A stretch of DNA of 36,095 nt from an uncultured Bacteroidales bacterium (lineage in GTDB: Bacteria; Bacteroidota; Bacteroidia; Bacteroidales; Bacteroidaceae). The stretch is taken from contig CALZJF010000024.1 in NCBI GenBank assembly GCA_945787885.1, positions 1 to 36,095 on the forward strand. Reading direction: 5' to 3'. Position 1 is the first letter of the stretch. Every line of letters starts with the position of its first letter. A program made the translations under genes and the position numbers. Under the pieces are notes generated by a model, which was not told the origin of the DNA, did no database searches, and worked only from the letters and a program-made list of their open reading frames with translations. Shown here piece after piece: positions 33,319-36,095 of this stretch.

Positions 33319-35580
33319 ATGAAAAAAATAATCACCATGGCGTTCTGCCTTTTCTGCACCGCAGGCGCAAGTTTTGCCGCCGATGCCGCCGATGCTGCTG
33401 CCCCAGCCGCCGCTCCCGAGTCAGTCGCTGCACCCTCTTTGCGCGACATCGTCGATGGAAAGTACGGAGCAGAGTATATCTACGGCGTCAATCCGCTGAA
33501 CGATGGAGTCAGCTACAGCCAGCTCTCTGCCGATGGCAGGCAAATCGTCATCTCCAGCTTCCGCACGGGTAAGCAGACGGGCATTATTTTCGATGTCGCA
33601 AATGTGCGCAGCGATGTGAAGTTGGAACGCATTGACGGTTATATCATGAGTCCGGACGAGAAGAAAATCCTCATCAAGACGCAGACTCAGAAGATTTACC
33701 GCCGTACGGACAAGGCCGTCTATTATATATATGAGGTGGAGAGCCGCATCATGACGCCCCTCTCAGACGGCGGACCGCAGACTTCCCCCCTCTTCTCCCC
33801 CGACGGCAATGTCGTTGCCTTTGCGCGCGACAACAATCTTTTCGTCGTCAAGCTCCTTTTCAACAATGCCGAGACTCAGGTGACGAAAGACGGCAAGCGC
33901 AATGAAATCATCAACGGCATCCCCGACTGGGTGAACGAGGAGGAATTTTCCACCGCACGCAGCTTCGACTTCACCGCCGACTCCAAGGTGCTCTGCTGGG
34001 TGCGCTACGATGAAAGCCAAGTGCCCGTCTATGACATGCAGATGTGGAAGGGACAATACCCCACGCTCAGCGAAAACGACCAGTACCCCACCGACTATTC
34101 CTATAAATACCCCATCGCCGGCGAGCAGAATGCTACCGTGACCGTGCATTCCTTCGAGCTGAAGAGCCGAGCCACGCGTCAGCTCGACGTGCCCCTCGAT
34201 GCCGACGGCTATATACCTCGCATCGTCGCCACGTCCGACCCTACGAAACTCGCCGTCGTCACCCTGAATCGCCATCAGGATGAGATGAACCTTTACATGG
34301 TCAATCCCCTCTCCGGCAACGCTCGCTTGGCAGTCAAGGAGCACAACGACCGCTATCTGCGCGAATCCGCCTACACCGCGCTCCGCTTCTACAAGGACGG
34401 CTTCGCCATGCTCTCTGAGCGAACGGGCTATCAGCACCTCTACTGGTATAACCTCAATGGCCAACTCCTGCGCACCGTGACGAAGGGCGACTTTGAAGTG
34501 TCAGCGTTCTATGGCTACGACGCAGCAACCCAGAGCTTCTACTACGCCTCCCACGAGGACGGGCCGCTGCAGACCACTATCTGCCGTGCTGACCGCAGTG
34601 GCCGCGTCACGCGTCTGTCAGCCGAGAAGGGTCAGAACAGTGCCGTCTTCTCCAAGTCGCTGAAGTATTTCATGAACGTTTGGAGCAATCTCGACACCCC
34701 GCCCGTCACCACCCTGCGCGATGGCAATGGCAAGCTTCTGGCAACGCTCATTGACAATGCCAGCCTGAAGCAGAAGGTCGATGCCTTCAGCGGTCAGCGC
34801 GAACTCTTCTCGTTCGTCACGCCCGATGGCGTGCAGCTCAACGGCTGGATGGTGAAACCGCGCAACTTCGATGCTTCGAAGCGTTATCCCGTCATCATGT
34901 ATCAGTACAGCGGCCCGGGTTCGCAGGAAGTGCAAGAGGGCTGGGGCAATGGCTTCTATTCAGGCCTCGTCTTCGAGAGCTTCATGGCAGCTCAGGGCTA
35001 TATCTTCGTCTGCGTCGATGGCCGTGGCACGGGTGCCCGCGGTGCAGAATTTGAGAAATGCACCTATCTGCGTCTGGGCGAACTGGAGAGCCACGACCAG
35101 GTGGAGACGGCTCTCTGGCTCACCCGCCAGCCCTACGTCGATGCTTCGCGCATAGCTATCTGGGGCTGGAGCTTCGGCGGCTTCAACACTCTCATGTCGA
35201 TGAGCGAAGGCCGTCCCGTCTTCCGCTGCGGAGTCGCAGTGGCAGCCCCCAGCAACTGGCGCTACTACGACACCGTCTATACCGAGCGTTATATGCGCAC
35301 GCCGCAGGAAAATGAAAACTATGATGCCGTCAGCCCCATCGGACGTGCCGACAAACTCAGCGGCGACCTCCTTCTCATTCACGGCACTGCCGACGACAAT
35401 GTCCACTTCCGCAATTGCACTGAGGTGAGCGAAGCCTACGTGCAGGCAGGCAAGCAGTTCCAGATGCAGGTTTACACGAACCGCAATCATTTCATCATGG
35501 GCGGCAACACTCGCTACCACCTCTTCCAGCGCATCGTAGATTTCTTCAACGATAAGCTACAGCCTCGGTCGGCTCAGTAA
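33319..35580 (+). CDS. Dipeptidyl peptidase IV-type serine peptidase (S9B)
   Basis: The 753-residue exported peptidase has a signal peptide (cleavage near SFA-AD), an Ala-rich linker, a DPP IV beta-propeller (about 60-490) and an alpha/beta hydrolase domain. The catalytic triad is visible: GWSFGG Ser618, HGTADDN Asp692 and NRNH His724, with Ser-Asp and Asp-His spacings of 74 and 32, close to human DPP4. The substrate N-terminus-binding double Glu appears in DWVNEEEF (Glu207-209), where the usual Tyr is Asn206. It should release X-Pro or X-Ala dipeptides from peptides in the periplasm, serving amino acid and peptide nutrition. Related Bacteroidetes enzymes include prolyl tripeptidyl peptidases, so exact specificity is uncertain. 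A strong terminator follows. Confidence 0.92.
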   Translation: MKKIITMAFCLFCTAGASFAADAADAAAPAAAPESVAAPSLRDIVDGKYGAEYIYGVNPLNDGVSYSQLSADGRQIVISSFRTGKQTGIIFDVANVRSDVKLERIDGYIMSPDEKKILIKTQTQKIYRRTDKAVYYIYEVESRIMTPLSDGGPQTSPLFSPDGNVVAFARDNNLFVVKLLFNNAETQVTKDGKRNEIINGIPDWVNEEEFSTARSFDFTADSKVLCWVRYDESQVPVYDMQMWKGQYPTLSENDQYPTDYSYKYPIAGEQNATVTVHSFELKSRATRQLDVPLDADGYIPRIVATSDPTKLAVVTLNRHQDEMNLYMVNPLSGNARLAVKEHNDRYLRESAYTALRFYKDGFAMLSERTGYQHLYWYNLNGQLLRTVTKGDFEVSAFYGYDAATQSFYYASHEDGPLQTTICRADRSGRVTRLSAEKGQNSAVFSKSLKYFMNVWSNLDTPPVTTLRDGNGKLLATLIDNASLKQKVDAFSGQRELFSFVTPDGVQLNGWMVKPRNFDASKRYPVIMYQYSGPGSQEVQEGWGNGFYSGLVFESFMAAQGYIFVCVDGRGTGARGAEFEKCTYLRLGELESHDQVETALWLTRQPYVDASRIAIWGWSFGGFNTLMSMSEGRPVFRCGVAVAAPSNWRYYDTVYTERYMRTPQENENYDAVSPIGRADKLSGDLLLIHGTADDNVHFRNCTEVSEAYVQAGKQFQMQVYTNRNHFIMGGNTRYHLFQRIVDFFNDKLQPRSAQ

Positions 35581-35643
35581 TCCGACGGAGCAATTGAGCT
35601 CCGGTGCAGTAGATTGAAGTCCGCTCTGCCCTTTGACTTCCAA

Positions 35644-35686
35644 CAATAAAGGCTCTCTGACATCCGATGTCAGAGAGCCTTTATTG
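35644..35686. terminator. Strong, likely bidirectional terminator
   Basis: A 21-base arm (35644-35664) is perfectly complementary to 35666-35686 around a centre at 35665. It includes AATAAAGG/CCTTTATT and CTCTCTGACATC/GATGTCAGAGAG. It lies 63 bases after the DPP IV stop. Confidence 0.88.
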
Positions 35687-35795
35687 TGCGATAGGGCGAC
35701 GTTTGCCGCGCCCGTTGTGAATAAGTAGGTAATGATAATTGTTTTATGGCAAGTATGGTAAGAAAAATGATGGTTTGTCTGTTTGAACGCTCTAT

Positions 35796-35964
35796 TTTGT
35801 GCATCTTTTAGCCTTGGAGACAGTCGCATAGCCCTCAATACTACAAGCTCGCTCCTTTATTTCAAGACAAAAGCCTGCATACACTTTCTTTGCGCATATA
35901 TTAAGCCTTGAAGACAGTCACGGTTCACCTATAATATGGGAAGCTATGCTCCTTTATTTCAAGA
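35796..35964. repeat. Diverged tandem duplication of about 95 bp
   Basis: AGCCTTGGAGACAGTC (35810-35825) and AGCCTTGAAGACAGTC (35904-35919) are followed in both copies by GCTCCTTTATTTCAAGA (35851-35867 and 35948-35964). Similar TTGYGCAT stretches precede both. The middles differ. Confidence 0.7.
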
Positions 35965-35966
35965 TA

Positions 35967-36095
35967 GGTTCTATAAATTAGCTTGTGATGTATTTGCGAC
36001 TATCGCACCGTAGGTTTTGTTTTTCACGAGGGAGCGTAGTGGGCTACGTGACTGAATGAAAGACAAAAACCTACGGTGCGAGAGGCGTGAAGACA
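35967..36095. mobile_element. MITE-like non-coding element, copy 2 (cut by window edge)
   Basis: The terminal repeat GGTTCTATAAATTAG (35967-35981) begins a stretch matching copy 1 (13019 onward) with about seven substitutions and one indel over 131 bases. An internal 16-bp perfect inverted repeat (36003-36018 with 36066-36081) encloses a GTAGTGGGCTAC near-palindrome; the same arms are decayed in copy 1. The right end lies outside the window. Confidence 0.75.

Larger units (their letters stand above)
35581..35966. other. Intergenic region after the DPP IV gene
   Basis: No gene is visible. It holds a terminator (35644-35686) and a diverged tandem duplication (about 35796-35964), then the start of the MITE-like element copy 2 at 35967. 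Confidence 0.6.

Overview
The window looks like chromosomal DNA from a Bacteroidales bacterium, most likely Prevotellaceae. The evidence is the protein families (a BACON-type lipoprotein, a PorW/SprE-like TPR lipoprotein, a DUF6057-like membrane protein, Bacteroidetes-type LptD, LptC and PpiD, an S9B dipeptidyl peptidase and PD-(D/E)XK 'Rpn' proteins). It is also supported by several matches to the Bacteroidetes promoter pattern TTTG-N19/20-TAnnTTTG. The genus is inferred from the proteins only. No phage, restriction, toxin-antitoxin or CRISPR locus was seen.

Layout. 1-67: the 3' end of a tRNA gene and its terminator. 606-12790 (+): lptD, a BACON-like lipoprotein, a two-domain SGNH/sialate-O-acetylesterase-type enzyme, a DedA protein, aroA, a small conserved protein and a long PorW/SprE-like lipoprotein ending in six 63-bp repeats. 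12791-13404: short degenerate repeats and a MITE-like element. 13405-16596 (+): a polytopic membrane protein and a beta-propeller lipoprotein with a CXXCH heme motif, six bases apart. 16734-19440 (-): an Rpn-type nuclease with a heptad coiled coil, folB, a free-standing NrdJ (class II ribonucleotide reductase) C-terminal module and a small acidic protein. 19622-21607 (+): a GH20 beta-hexosaminidase. 21896-23968 (-): a second Rpn protein, a low-molecular-weight tyrosine phosphatase and purN. 24578-35580 (+): a FadL-like outer membrane protein, lptC, ppiD, mfd and a DPP IV-type peptidase. 35581-36095: a terminator, a diverged tandem duplication and a second, truncated copy of the MITE-like element.

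How the genes work together. Much of the window serves the cell envelope: LPS transport (LptD, LptC), outer membrane protein folding (PpiD), membrane lipid homeostasis (DedA), and glycan or peptide harvesting (esterase, GH20, DPP IV). The rest is housekeeping (AroA, FolB, PurN, Mfd). The most unusual content is the orphan NrdJ-derived module in a compact operon with FolB, the DUF6057/heme-propeller pair, and a family of roughly 17-23-bp degenerate intergenic repeats together with a roughly 180-bp inverted-repeat element found twice.
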